Source: Taenia hydatigena
Lineage: Eukaryota > Platyhelminthes > Cestoda > Cyclophyllidea > Taeniidae
DNA: 64,000 nucleotides
Assembly: GCA_036345935.2 (NCBI GenBank)
Contig: JADWOT020000292.1
Span: 62,001 to 126,000, forward strand
Reading direction: 5' to 3'
Position 1 is the first letter of the stretch. Every line of letters begins with the position of its first letter. Positions 22,945-31,948 of the stretch are shown here, one piece after another. The position numbers and the translations under genes are program-made. Below the pieces are notes generated by a model, which did no database searches, was not told the DNA's origin, and worked only from the letters and a program-made list of their open reading frames with translations.

Positions 22945-24393
22945 ATGCGACTTTCAGCTCCTTCCTTCTCCTCTACAAGGTGGAGAGTGGCATTGCTCCT
23001 CCTCTGTGTGTACCTAATCCACTCTCTCAACGTCTACGCTTCCTACTTTAAAATCAGTGCCACCGGGGATAAGGTTAATTACCCACCTTCCCACATCACT
23101 TATTGTGAATGGAATGATACCATTGTGGCCAACTCATTTGGCAAATATGAGCTGCATCTGTGTTACAAGAGCTTCGACGAAAAATCTCATCCGCAGACCA
23201 CATCAGCCACGATTGAGGAATCGAAAATCCGAATAAATGGAAGCAGCAGACGCTTGAGGTTCGAAGAGTTGGCAAGCATTCCGGACGCCGAGTGGTTAAA
23301 GAATTTCGATCGTAGCGTCTACCGACTCTATCCCATGTCGATTCCTGTGCGGGAGACACTACAATCCATAATCAATGGCAAACCGATTTCACAGGTGAGC
23401 ACGTTATGGACAGCCGTAAATCACACATAGTGACAGTTGGCGTATCCTATGACCTAGCAATCTTCCTTTCAGCCTCCCATCTTCAATCCACGCATCCGAT
23501 TTCTCCAAGTTCCCACCAATGCCTGCCCTCCCCTGACACCTGCAGAGGCCAACATTGGTCTCACCGGTGGATCGCTCCACCCAAACGTGGTTATTGTTTA
23601 CAAGTCAGGAGTCTACAATTTCGAGGAGAGAAGTTATCTACGCCAACTCTACCACCCTCCTCACACCAATATCAGCATCCACCTCATCTTCTCCATCGGA
23701 TTGCCACGATCCACGCTAAGCAATGTGTTTCAACGGGATGGATTTAATATAACACTCAGTAATAGAGCAGGAGAAAAGCTGATGGCACATTCGCAATTTC
23801 CAGTGAAGACGAGAAGAATGCTGCTAAGAGAAATGCACCAATACGACGACCTACTTGTTGGTGACTTCGAGGACTCCTACTACAACTTGTCGCTGAAACT
23901 CTTTCACACCTTCCAATGGGCGGCTCGATTTTGTCGACCCTACAAACCCATCTTCGTCTTTCTTGACGATGACTTTGCCGTAAATACCAACTATTTAGTT
24001 AACTTTCTTCGTGGCTTGACGCCGGAGCTGCGAGATAATCTGAACCACGGTTGCGAATTGATTGTTAATCCTGTCCACCGGAGCACTGGCGTGTATTCAC
24101 AGTGGCGCTTCTCAAAGCGCGAAATCCCCTGGCCAATGCATACACCAGAGTACCTGGGCATCTACAGCATGTGGAGCTACCGTCATGTGCACGACATGGC
24201 TCTGGCAATGCACTTCATCAAGCCCATGATCATTGATGACACGTGGTCGGGGATGGTGCAGTACAGGTTGAATCTCCCATTCACGCGGTTGAAAGGCATG
24301 TTTTGCCACACTTACACGACACCCAAAGTCAACTGTTCAGATATCTTTTTCGCTCCTCTTGGCGATTTCGAACTATGCCAAGGTGCTTTGTAA
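22945..24393 (+). CDS. GT31 family beta-1,3-galactosyltransferase-like enzyme, two exons
   Basis: Golgi type II glycosyltransferase, probably transferring galactose (or a related sugar) in beta-1,3 linkage to O-glycans. Exon 1 is 22945-23394 (150 codons), the intron 23395-23472 (78 nt, GTGAGC...TTTCAG, phase 0) and exon 2 23473-24393, giving 456 residues. Seen in the protein: basic N-terminus, anchor at about 15-30, a stem, then the GT31 blocks VVIVYKSGVYNFEERSYLRQLY (from 189), DFEDSYYNLSLKLFHTFQWA (281-300), FVFLDDDFAVN with the DxD-type metal site at 315-317, TPEYLGIYSMW, and IDDTWSG (acidic pair at 405-406). All expected family blocks are present and in order. It shares exon 1 and promoter with the left arm and the 25-kb fragment; only this copy has the catalytic exon. 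Acceptor and donor specificity cannot be read from sequence. GT31 families are expanded in tapeworms, and related enzymes are thought to build mucin glycans of the body surface. Confidence 0.9.
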
Positions 24394-25044
24394 AGATAGC
24401 TTTACATCATTTTGCACTATTCTTCTAACGAGCCTCTTAAAGCAAAGGTAGTGGATTTCCATGTTGCCCACACAGCATTGATGCGAGCATATTAGTGGGA
24501 CTTCAATAGCTGCAGTAAACTCAGTCTCAATGATTTTCTTCGGCCGATTTGACCTAATGTCTTCAAAGTAAACAGCTCCTTGGAACACTCATTCGGTAAA
24601 GGTGAGTATCACTATCATGGATTTGTCACTTCGACTATCGCGTGTTTGTTGTAAACTCCAAAGCACTCATTTTAGCCGGTGAGAACATTTCCTCGGTGAG
24701 CAGAAAACCCTCTAATTTGCCTAAGTTGGCCTAATTTCATTGCTTGAAACACATTGGAGTTCTCTTGTCTGCAAAGTCTACAATTTACTTTCTCTCCATT
24801 AACGCTGATTTGGGGGCAACCGTTTTGTAGAATAAGTAGTGGACAACGAATTGAGCCAAACACTTGCAGAGACTTGGCATCATTTTATCACTTTAAAGTT
24901 ATTCATACTATGTGCGCTACAATTGATGCTAACCTTTTGGTATCAAATAGTTAGTCGCAACAAAATCAGTCATCTGAGTGAACTTGTTGCCGTTAATAGG
25001 CACTAAGATCGAAATTGCGCAATCACTCCGCATTCAGAATGCTT
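24394..25044. other. 3' flank of the GT31 gene, no gene seen
   Basis: No AATAAA close to the stop. Open frames are short and without domains. This stretch separates the intact gene from the converging exon fragment at 25045. Confidence 0.4.
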
Positions 25045-25332
25045 GGTACTTCCATTTATCTGGATTTTCGATTCCTCAATCGTGGCTGGTGTGGTGTGTG
25101 GATTGGATTTTCCGTCGAAGCTCTTGCAGCACAGATGCAGCTCATATTTGCCGACCGAGTTCACCAAAATAGTGTCATTCCATTCACAATAGGTGGTTTG
25201 GGAAGGTGGGTGATTAACCCTATCCTTGGTGGCACTGATTTTAAAGTTGAGAGCGTAGATTAGGTACACACAGAGGAGGAGCAATGCCACTCTCCACCTT
25301 GTAGAGGAGAAGGAAGGAGCTGAAAGTCGCAT
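25045..25332 (-). pseudogene. Third GT31 exon 1 fragment, diverged and truncated
   Basis: Starts with the same residues as the intact gene (MRLSAPSFSSTRWRVALL) but lacks five codons after the anchor (YALNFKIS in place of HSLNVYASYFKIS), carries many substitutions, and loses similarity after about 96 codons, within INGS. No donor site or catalytic exon follows. Similarity continues upstream to about 25520, including an 89-bp block identical to the intact gene's promoter region. It is older than the inverted-repeat pair and converges on the intact gene. Confidence 0.8.
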
Positions 25333-25429
25333 TGGTTAGAATGGAAATGTGTTAATTGTGGTTTGATAAAGAGCTTGGATCATTGTTGTGTGCTCCATGT
25401 GCATGTGTTCCCTATCACAGCCCATTCAA

Positions 25430-25518
25430 TGTGAGCTATAACGCTTCACCCTTCGCTGTGATAGGATGGTGTGCCAGTGATACTTGATGCTTGAGTGGTC
25501 GCGTCTGCCTCACAGCGT
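25430..25518 (-). promoter_or_regulatory. Conserved GT31 upstream block, third copy
   Basis: 89 bp with no difference from the block upstream of the other two copies, although sequence on both sides and the exon itself differ. The paired CCTATCACA / TGTGATAGG motif is kept too, with the same core length but about 11 extra bases on the exon side. Confidence 0.5.
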
Positions 25519-28026
25519 TATCCAGCAGCGTGATAGTTAAGTTCAAGTAGAAGCTATTTTTTGTGTGGTTGTCTGCCTATGCTCACTTACACACACAATT
25601 CAATTCACTCACAGACTGAGGCATCACACTCTACACATGCCGATTTCCTTGTGTCCCCACGGCAGTGTGATTTGCTTGTCATTTCTTCACCATAGTGATT
25701 AAATCACCTTAAGTAAGATGAGTCTCATGTGAAAAGGAGATTGGGAAAAGTCGGTAGCAATCCATTCACTACCATGCAGACACAGGGTGACCTACTACCG
25801 CCAAGTGCCAATCACGTCAGCCTCCTTCATTTCACCTTTAACCGCACTTAGGACAGGTCGATTATATTCCTTAATGAAGTATTTCCTAGGCACTAATCTC
25901 TGTTAATGCGCTTACGATTGACCCTCACGTAACTAGGAGAACTCTGTGGTAGTGATGCTACTCTTAGGGCAGCAATAGCCAATTGGGCTTTGGTGGTCGT
26001 CTTTTCACTAAGGGTAGAGACAGATTCTATTGCCGAAGTTGGTAAGCAATAACTTGTCACTTCCAGAAACGCCGAAGTGCCGAAAGAAATTGCATTGTAG
26101 TGAAATTTCATTTGCCTTTAAGCAGTGCCAACTTAAAAGATGGGCTTAGACAGTGTTCGAAAAGTGCTATGCGACACCCTTTGTTGTGGTGTCGGCGTTG
26201 TAGTCGCGTGACGACACTGTTGACCTGCTAGGCCTGTTTCTTTTAGTCTATTTCTTTTTACGTTAGTCTTGGAGCATGTTCAATGTTTACTTTTGCAAAG
26301 CCATTAATGATCAGCCTATGGTTTGGACCTCGGTTGATTTGGGAAAAAATCTATTTTTAGTTCTTTGGTAGGGTATGCTACGCACGGGAACAGAGGATGA
26401 TAGTTAGAGCAAGAAGAAGAAAACCACTTTATAACCAATGTTTTGGATGAATATTTCTCAAGAAGGCTCTGTTATCATCGCAGAATATGGCTTAGTAGAC
26501 TGTTGGACAGAGTCTCCCAGTGGGTATGTTCGGTCCTGGGTGAACTGTTCGCCGTGCTGCAGGAAGCGCTACTTGCAGTGTCTCAGTAGCACCAGCAGTA
26601 AAGTGGACGTTGTTTTACCCATTTACTTGTATTAACTGATGGAGGTGCCAACATTGTTTGAAATTGAGGGCTGTGAGTTGAGACAACGAGAAAACGAGAT
26701 GGACTTGATTGGTGCTTTGAGGAACGCAGTGAGGTAACTTGTAAGTTGTACAGATTAAAGGCACAGACGATGGAGCTTTGAGGCGGACAAAGAATGAGGT
26801 AGTGTCGGACATTCACACGAACGCGTTTGTTTTGAGAGCGGTTAGCAGAGGGACTAGTATCTACATTTGCCGAGACTAATTGTTGCAGGTTATTGCTTTT
26901 GGTGCGTCTCATGGATAGGATGAGACAGTTAACCACTTTACCCATCATCACTGCTAAACGGAGTTCCCATGTAGATGTCGCATTACTTACTTTTGGCGTT
27001 ACATCCACTAGCCCCAACTTACTCCCAAAGCATGATTTAAAGAGTTAGCGTTTTGATGGAGAGCATCGCGACTTTGTTCATGACTCTTATTTAGTATGTG
27101 ACTAAATTCTCATTTTACAACCTCTTCATCCAAGTTTCAGTTAATCAATCCCTGATATGCACACATGCGCTCTGCACTGAGCATTTGCCCAAGCGCAGCT
27201 TCGCCTTCACCTTCATGAACTTGGGATGAAAATTTGTACCAAATCATGCAGTAAACATGTCAGTTAAGTCAAAAGATGCGCAGCAGATGCGGGATTTTGC
27301 GATCTGATGGTATTTGCGTTTGGATTTTTAAACAGCAGCCACTTCAGTCGTCATTTTGGTAGTTCCAGTGTTGTATTGGAATGGCGAAACACCTTTACTG
27401 AGGCATTCGATTCCCCTTCACAATTTAAGGTTTCATTAATTCCTCAGCTAATTATAAGGTCTTCTATGGATGCACACTGTAAAAGACGTAGAATGGAAAA
27501 TGCACCGAATGCTTTCTACAATGAATGAAGTGCTTCTGATTAGCATAAACATTTCCAATTTTTCATAAGTAAAACATTCGCCCTGTGAGCTAGGACTGGG
27601 AGTAGGGAAATCCTCGTGGGCGAATTTTTAATGCAAAAAATCGAAACGACACGGGAGAACTGCTGGGTAGAAACGTTAAATAAACTTTTCATCGTGGTAA
27701 GAGATTCCTCAAGGAACTATACACACATGCGCTTTGTAAAACCATTTTTAAAGCCTTGACACTGTAATTCGTTATATTCTTTGCTACTTTCGAAAGCTAG
27801 CATGGCAGGTGATCGTAAAATTTTGAAAAGAGATAATTTCCCGCATCAAAGGATCACTTTTGCTTAGCTTGAAAGCTGAGTGGTGCAGTAAGGATTTTAT
27901 GAATTAATGAAGTTTCTGTAGACGATCTGCGGCATTATGTGCACCACATTTGGCCCATAATAGTAGAATCATGCAGATTTCATGCAACAAGGCATTATTT
28001 TGAAAGTTTGCTGCAGCAACTGTTAA
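25519..28026. other. Intergenic stretch; one unassigned open frame
   Basis: The only frame of note is 26583-27017 on the minus strand (144 codons). It has mixed composition, no signal or membrane segment and no domain I recognise, and could be chance. The rest shows short frames only. Confidence 0.35.
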
Positions 28027-28758
28027 TACGGCCCGGAGGCAAGCCGATGCGGCCAGGACAATACGGCCACCTCTCTATGACCGAAACCGGCAGTTAGAAC
28101 GAACAAAGTACTACGTTGCCCCTCTCTTCTTTCGAGCGTCGTCCCCCACGCTCCCATTGGTGGGCCATCCGCATCAGCCATCACAACGTAATCAGTGCTG
28201 CAAGAAGCACCCACGAGCCAACCCTACCAGTCATCAAGATTTGAGCGCAACTGAGGCAATGCTTGGCCACCAAGTCAGTGATCCCTCTTGGTATTTCGAC
28301 TGGACTTGGTGAATCATCTGGCTTAGAAACTAAATTCAGAGTAAGAGATTCTGCCGACCACCAGTGCATCCATAAGGAGGCGTTAGAACACCGATCTCCT
28401 TAAGCAGGTACATCAAGGATATCCCTGCAACGAAACGTTTCCAGGTGATTCAAGGTTGGTGTCGCTTCAGTTGTTAATAGCTTTCTTGTAGAACGCAGAG
28501 ATGAGGTAGATGCCGAAGGTAGACGTCATTCTTAGCTCTTCTGTTATGGGATGTCAGAGATTCTCCCATCTGTAGTACAGGCACTTCTTTCACACCGCTG
28601 CAACATGCCACAGACGGTGGAGATCGGAATAGAAGTCCTATAGAGTCGATTCCGCTTTCCATTGCCACCACTGTGGCGTGCAGAGACTTCCTTGAAGGCA
28701 AAAGGTATAGTGCTAGGGCAGAATATATATTCAATGGACAGAAGGAATGCGATTGCTG
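28027..28758 (-). mobile_element. TRIM-like retroelement 1, both ends truncated
   Basis: Terminal repeats flank a short interior. On the minus strand: remnant of the 5' terminal repeat (28758-28672, with TATATATTC), then GTGGTGGCAATGGAA, which resembles a tRNA primer-binding site, an interior with an open frame (28734-28474), a purine tract (CTCGAAAGAAGAGAGGGG, up to about 28116), and a 3' terminal repeat remnant (28115-28027). No reverse transcriptase is present, so it would depend on other elements. Architecture matches TRIM elements known in taeniid tapeworms; family identity is inferred from structure only. Confidence 0.7.
28474..28734 (-). CDS. Conserved short open frame of TRIM-like element 1
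   Basis: 86 codons. Same frame, length within one codon and same ending (VLQESY then stop) as in two other elements (29758-30015 and 31202-31465), though the three differ at many positions. It begins inside the 5' terminal repeat and crosses the primer-binding site. Shared core: SLTSHNRRAKND, then HLPHL. No known domain. It may be an accident of shared sequence, but three unbroken frames argue for constraint at least in the source element. Confidence 0.35.
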   Translation of the reverse strand: MNIYSALALYLLPSRKSLHATVVAMESGIDSIGLLFRSPPSVACCSGVKEVPVLQMGESLTSHNRRAKNDVYLRHLPHLCVLQESY

Positions 28759-29224
28759 TATGGTAAATACTTGGAAGTTGTTTTGCTGATTAGCGTTGGG
28801 ATACAGTTGCAGTATTCATCAAGTCCGGCATCCTCGTTCATGCATAGCACGATCGCCGGTTGAGTTGAAGACGCAGTTTTGGCGGTCTTATTGGGTCGAG
28901 TTTAAAAGGCCATCATCAAGGTTTGCACAATGTGGGAAAAGAATGGACAGATAATAATTAACCAAAGGCATGGTTATGAAGAGTGTGAGCAGAACACCAG
29001 CCGAACTGCAGTTTAAAAATTTAGAGAAAGTAGACTTGCCCTTTAAATTAAAAGGAAATACGGATAGAGCGTTTAAAGGTTGACCAGAATGAGAGATTTA
29101 AGGGACTGAGTAGATGAAAGGGTGGATGTCGGAAGATCCATAGTTTTATTGTACTATGTTGGAAAGTTTTAAGCACTGCGGAACTCGGTGTTTGTGAGAA
29201 GAGGTGAAATTATTATACGGCTAC
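28759..29224. other. Spacer between TRIM-like elements, no gene seen
   Basis: No repeat or open frame of note. Confidence 0.4.
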
Positions 29225-30143
29225 CATAGCGTTCCAAGACTCCCTCAAAGGCAAAAGGAGGCAAAAATATTAAGGCAGATTACATCGATATATGTATATA
29301 TATACGTTCAATAAACAGCGAGAATGGGGATGCTGGCATGGTTTGGAGGCCAGCCTACGCGGATTCGGCAATGCGATCACTCAATTGACCGAAACGGAAA
29401 CCAGCAGTCAGAAGAAACAAAGTATTGCAGTGCCCCTCTCTTCTTTCGAGCGTCGTCCCCAACGCTCTCACTTATAGACCTCCCGCGTCGGCCATTACAA
29501 CGTAATCAGTGTTGCAGAGAAGCACTTACGAGCTAACCATGCCAGCCGCCGACATTTTGACACAACTAAGGCTATGCTTGACACCAACGTCAATGATCAC
29601 TCTTGGCACTTCGACTGGACTTGGAGTTTCGTCCGGTTTGGAAAGTAAATTCGGAGTAAGAGATTCTGCCGATCATCAGTATGTCAACAGGATACATTAG
29701 AAAAATCTCCAGAACAAAGCGGTTCCAGGCGGTCGACGGCTAGTGTAATTTTAGTTATTAACAGCTTTCCTGTAGAACACGGAGATGGGGTAGATGCCAA
29801 AGGCGATCGTCATTCTTAGCCCTTCTGTTATGGTGTGTCAGAGATTCTCCCATCCGTAGTACAGGCACTTCTATCGCACCGCTGCAATATGCTACAGGCG
29901 GTAGAGACCGGGATAGATACCCTATAGAGTCGGGTACGCTTTCCGCTGTCACCAATGTAGCGTCACGAGGCTCCCTCGAAGGCAAAAGAAGGCAGAATGC
30001 TAGGGTAGAATACATATATATTTAATCGACAGCGGGAATGAAGCTGCTGGCACGGCTCGGAGGCCAGCTCATGCGGCTGAGACAATATGGCCACCTCTGT
30101 GTCCGAGACCGAAACCAGCAGTCCAAACAAACCAAGTAGTACA
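29225..30143 (-). mobile_element. TRIM-like retroelement 2, most complete copy
   Basis: About 0.92 kb. On the minus strand: 5' terminal repeat 30143-29956 (188 bp, ending GTGACGCTACA), then TTGGTGACAGCGGAA (primer-binding-site-like, starting with the usual TGG), interior, purine tract near 29450-29430 (GAAAGAAGAGAGGGG), and 3' terminal repeat 29429-29225 (about 205 bp, enlarged by an AT-rich run). Ends are TG...CA-like with a 5-bp inverted TGTAG/CTACA, somewhat decayed. No target-site duplication is clear. No gag or pol coding. Confidence 0.75.
29758..30015 (-). CDS. Conserved short open frame of TRIM-like element 2
   Basis: 85 codons, aligned end to end with the frames of elements 1 and 3 and ending VLQESC then stop. 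It starts in the 5' terminal repeat. Function unknown; see element 1. Confidence 0.35.
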   Translation of the reverse strand: MYSTLAFCLLLPSREPRDATLVTAESVPDSIGYLSRSLPPVAYCSGAIEVPVLRMGESLTHHNRRAKNDDRLWHLPHLRVLQESC

Positions 30144-31100
30144 GTTGCCCTTAAGATGATTGATCTACAGCAATGATGCTAATGGCACAATACATTAATG
30201 GAAGGGGACCTTGGAGGAGAATAAAACACTAAAATCAGGATATTTTATTGTCTTCAGCATGACTTTAGCATTACTAAAAGTGGTAAATTATTGCGTTGCT
30301 GTTTAAAACCAAAATAAGGTGTCGTCAGAGCAAATGCAGCCTACATTTATCGTATCGTCTTTGACTTAACTAACAGAGTTGGGGTACAATTTGGTGCAGA
30401 AATTTGTGCCATTTTGATTTGGGACGAAGGCGACATTGGGCTCGTGTTAGATAATGAGTTTACAGCACAATAGTGTTAACTGTTGACAGGTGCTCCATTC
30501 AGTCAATCAATTGAAAGTTGTTGATTTGGCCCGTTGAGTAGGTTTTGACCGCAATTAAAAAAAAATTAAAGTAGAACGCGCAATTAAATTTTGAAAATTC
30601 TTGAGGTGCCTACGGAATCGCCCATAACGAGATGGGAATAACCTAATGTTTTCTGCCATCAAGAGAATGCGAGTTGTGAAATGGCCCTTTTAATGAGCGC
30701 ACTGAATTCGTTGATGAGACCTGTTGAGTGGCTTCGGACCCCAATCAATTATAATCACAGTTGAACACGCATTTGGATTTTAAACGTTTTAACGTGTTGA
30801 GAAATTACGAATAACTTATAGCAAAATCTACGTTCTGTAGGCAGGCTTTTATTAGACACATTTCATGGAACTCATGCTTAAACTCGTGTTATAAAAACAT
30901 CTTATACAAAAGACACGACACTTCTCTTATGGAAAGCAGTCGCCGAGGGATCGAGCCAAAGAACACATTTCCTGAGCATTCGTAGATTTGTAATTAACTG
31001 AAGCTTCTAAAAGATTGATAAGACGCCCTAGTAAGACAAGAAGGACCAGTTTTAAAAATAATTTACTGTCTGAAGATGAACTACTACCTCAAACATTCAG
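30144..31100. other. Spacer with a degenerate tandem duplication
   Basis: Two related stretches of about 90 bp begin near 30519 and 30710 (both run GTTGAT...CCGTTGAGT/CTGTTGAGT...GAACGCGCA/GAACACGCA). Identity is roughly 65-70% by eye. No gene seen. Confidence 0.45.
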
Positions 31101-31948
31101 TGTAGTGTTTTGTTTTGGTTTCGGTGACTTTGGTGGGTATATTGCCCTAGCCGCGTGAGCTGGCCTTTAAGCCGTGCCACCAGCTGCGTTCCCGCTGCTT
31201 AGTGAATGTATATTCTGCCGCAGTACTACGCCTTCCTTTGTCTTCTAGGAGATCTTGGGACGCTACAATGGTAACGGCGGAAGGCGGACCCGACTCGATG
31301 GGATTTCTGTTCCGATCTATACCGCTTGTGACAAAAAGTAGCGGTGTGAAGGAAGTACACGTGCTACGGGTGGCAGAACCTCTAACATCCCATAACAGAA
31401 GGGCTGAGGTCGATGTCCGCCTTCGACATCTACCCCATCGCCGCGTTCTACAGGAAAGCTACTAACAATCGAAACGACACTAGTTATGAACCACCTGGAA
31501 ACACTTCTTTGCAGAGATTTCCTTAATGTACCTGCTTAAGGAGATCGGTGTCCTAACGTCTCTCTGTAGATACGCTGATGCTCGGCAGATCCTCTTACTC
31601 CGAATTAATTTCCCAAACCGACCAAAACTCCAAGTCCACTCGAATTGCCAAGAGGGATCACTGAAGTGGTGGTAAAGTATCTTCTCATTTGCGCTCAAAT
31701 CTTGATGACTGGCACGGTTGGCTCGTGGGTGCTTCTTCCAGCACTGGTAATGTTGTAACGGCTGACGCGGGAGGTTTACCAAGGGGCGTGTCGGGTTTTT
31801 CGGTCACTTAGGTGACCATACTGCCCTAACCGTGTAGGTTAGCTTTTGGGCCATGCCAGCAGCCTCATCCCCTCTGTTTATTATAAATATACATTCTGCC
31901 CTAGTACAATGCCTTCTTTTGCCTTCAAGGAAGTCTCGGGGCGCTACA
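31101..31948 (+). mobile_element. TRIM-like retroelement 3
   Basis: On the plus strand: 5' terminal repeat 31101-31267 (167 bp, TGTAG...CTACA), then ATGGTAACGGCGGAA (primer-binding-site-like), interior with open frame, and a 3' terminal repeat ending at 31948 (GCGCTACA). The 3' terminal repeat starts near 31797; its first 50 bp or so and most of the purine tract are deleted. The flanking five bases do not match, so no target-site duplication is visible. No reverse transcriptase. Confidence 0.75.
31202..31465 (+). CDS. Conserved short open frame of TRIM-like element 3
   Basis: 87 codons, in the same register as in elements 1 and 2, though this copy is the most diverged. It begins 66 nt before the end of the 5' terminal repeat, crosses the primer-binding site and ends VLQESY then stop. 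Confidence 0.35.
   Translation: MNVYSAAVLRLPLSSRRSWDATMVTAEGGPDSMGFLFRSIPLVTKSSGVKEVHVLRVAEPLTSHNRRAEVDVRLRHLPHRRVLQESY

Larger units (their letters stand above)
19798..23463 (+). repeat. Large inverted repeat, right arm
   Basis: Reverse complement of 9192-12910. The outer end lies in the intron of the intact GT31 gene, 9 nt before its 3' splice site. At the inner end, sequence 19769-19797 corresponds to 12989-13031 of the left arm: a block of about 100 bp was lost between two copies of GCCTTTC. Apart from GT31 exon 1 and its upstream block, the arm holds only unassigned open frames (for example 20725-21180), the same ones as the left arm. Confidence 0.95.

Noticed and set aside
9192..23463. 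Inverted repeat as a pure assembly artefact
   Set aside because: Arms differ by substitutions, a 53-bp insertion and a roughly 100-bp deletion, and the loop exists as an independent diverged copy; I keep it as real but list read mapping as the test.
26583..27017. 144-codon minus-strand frame as a gene
   Set aside because: No domain, no clear splice sites and no second copy to test conservation.
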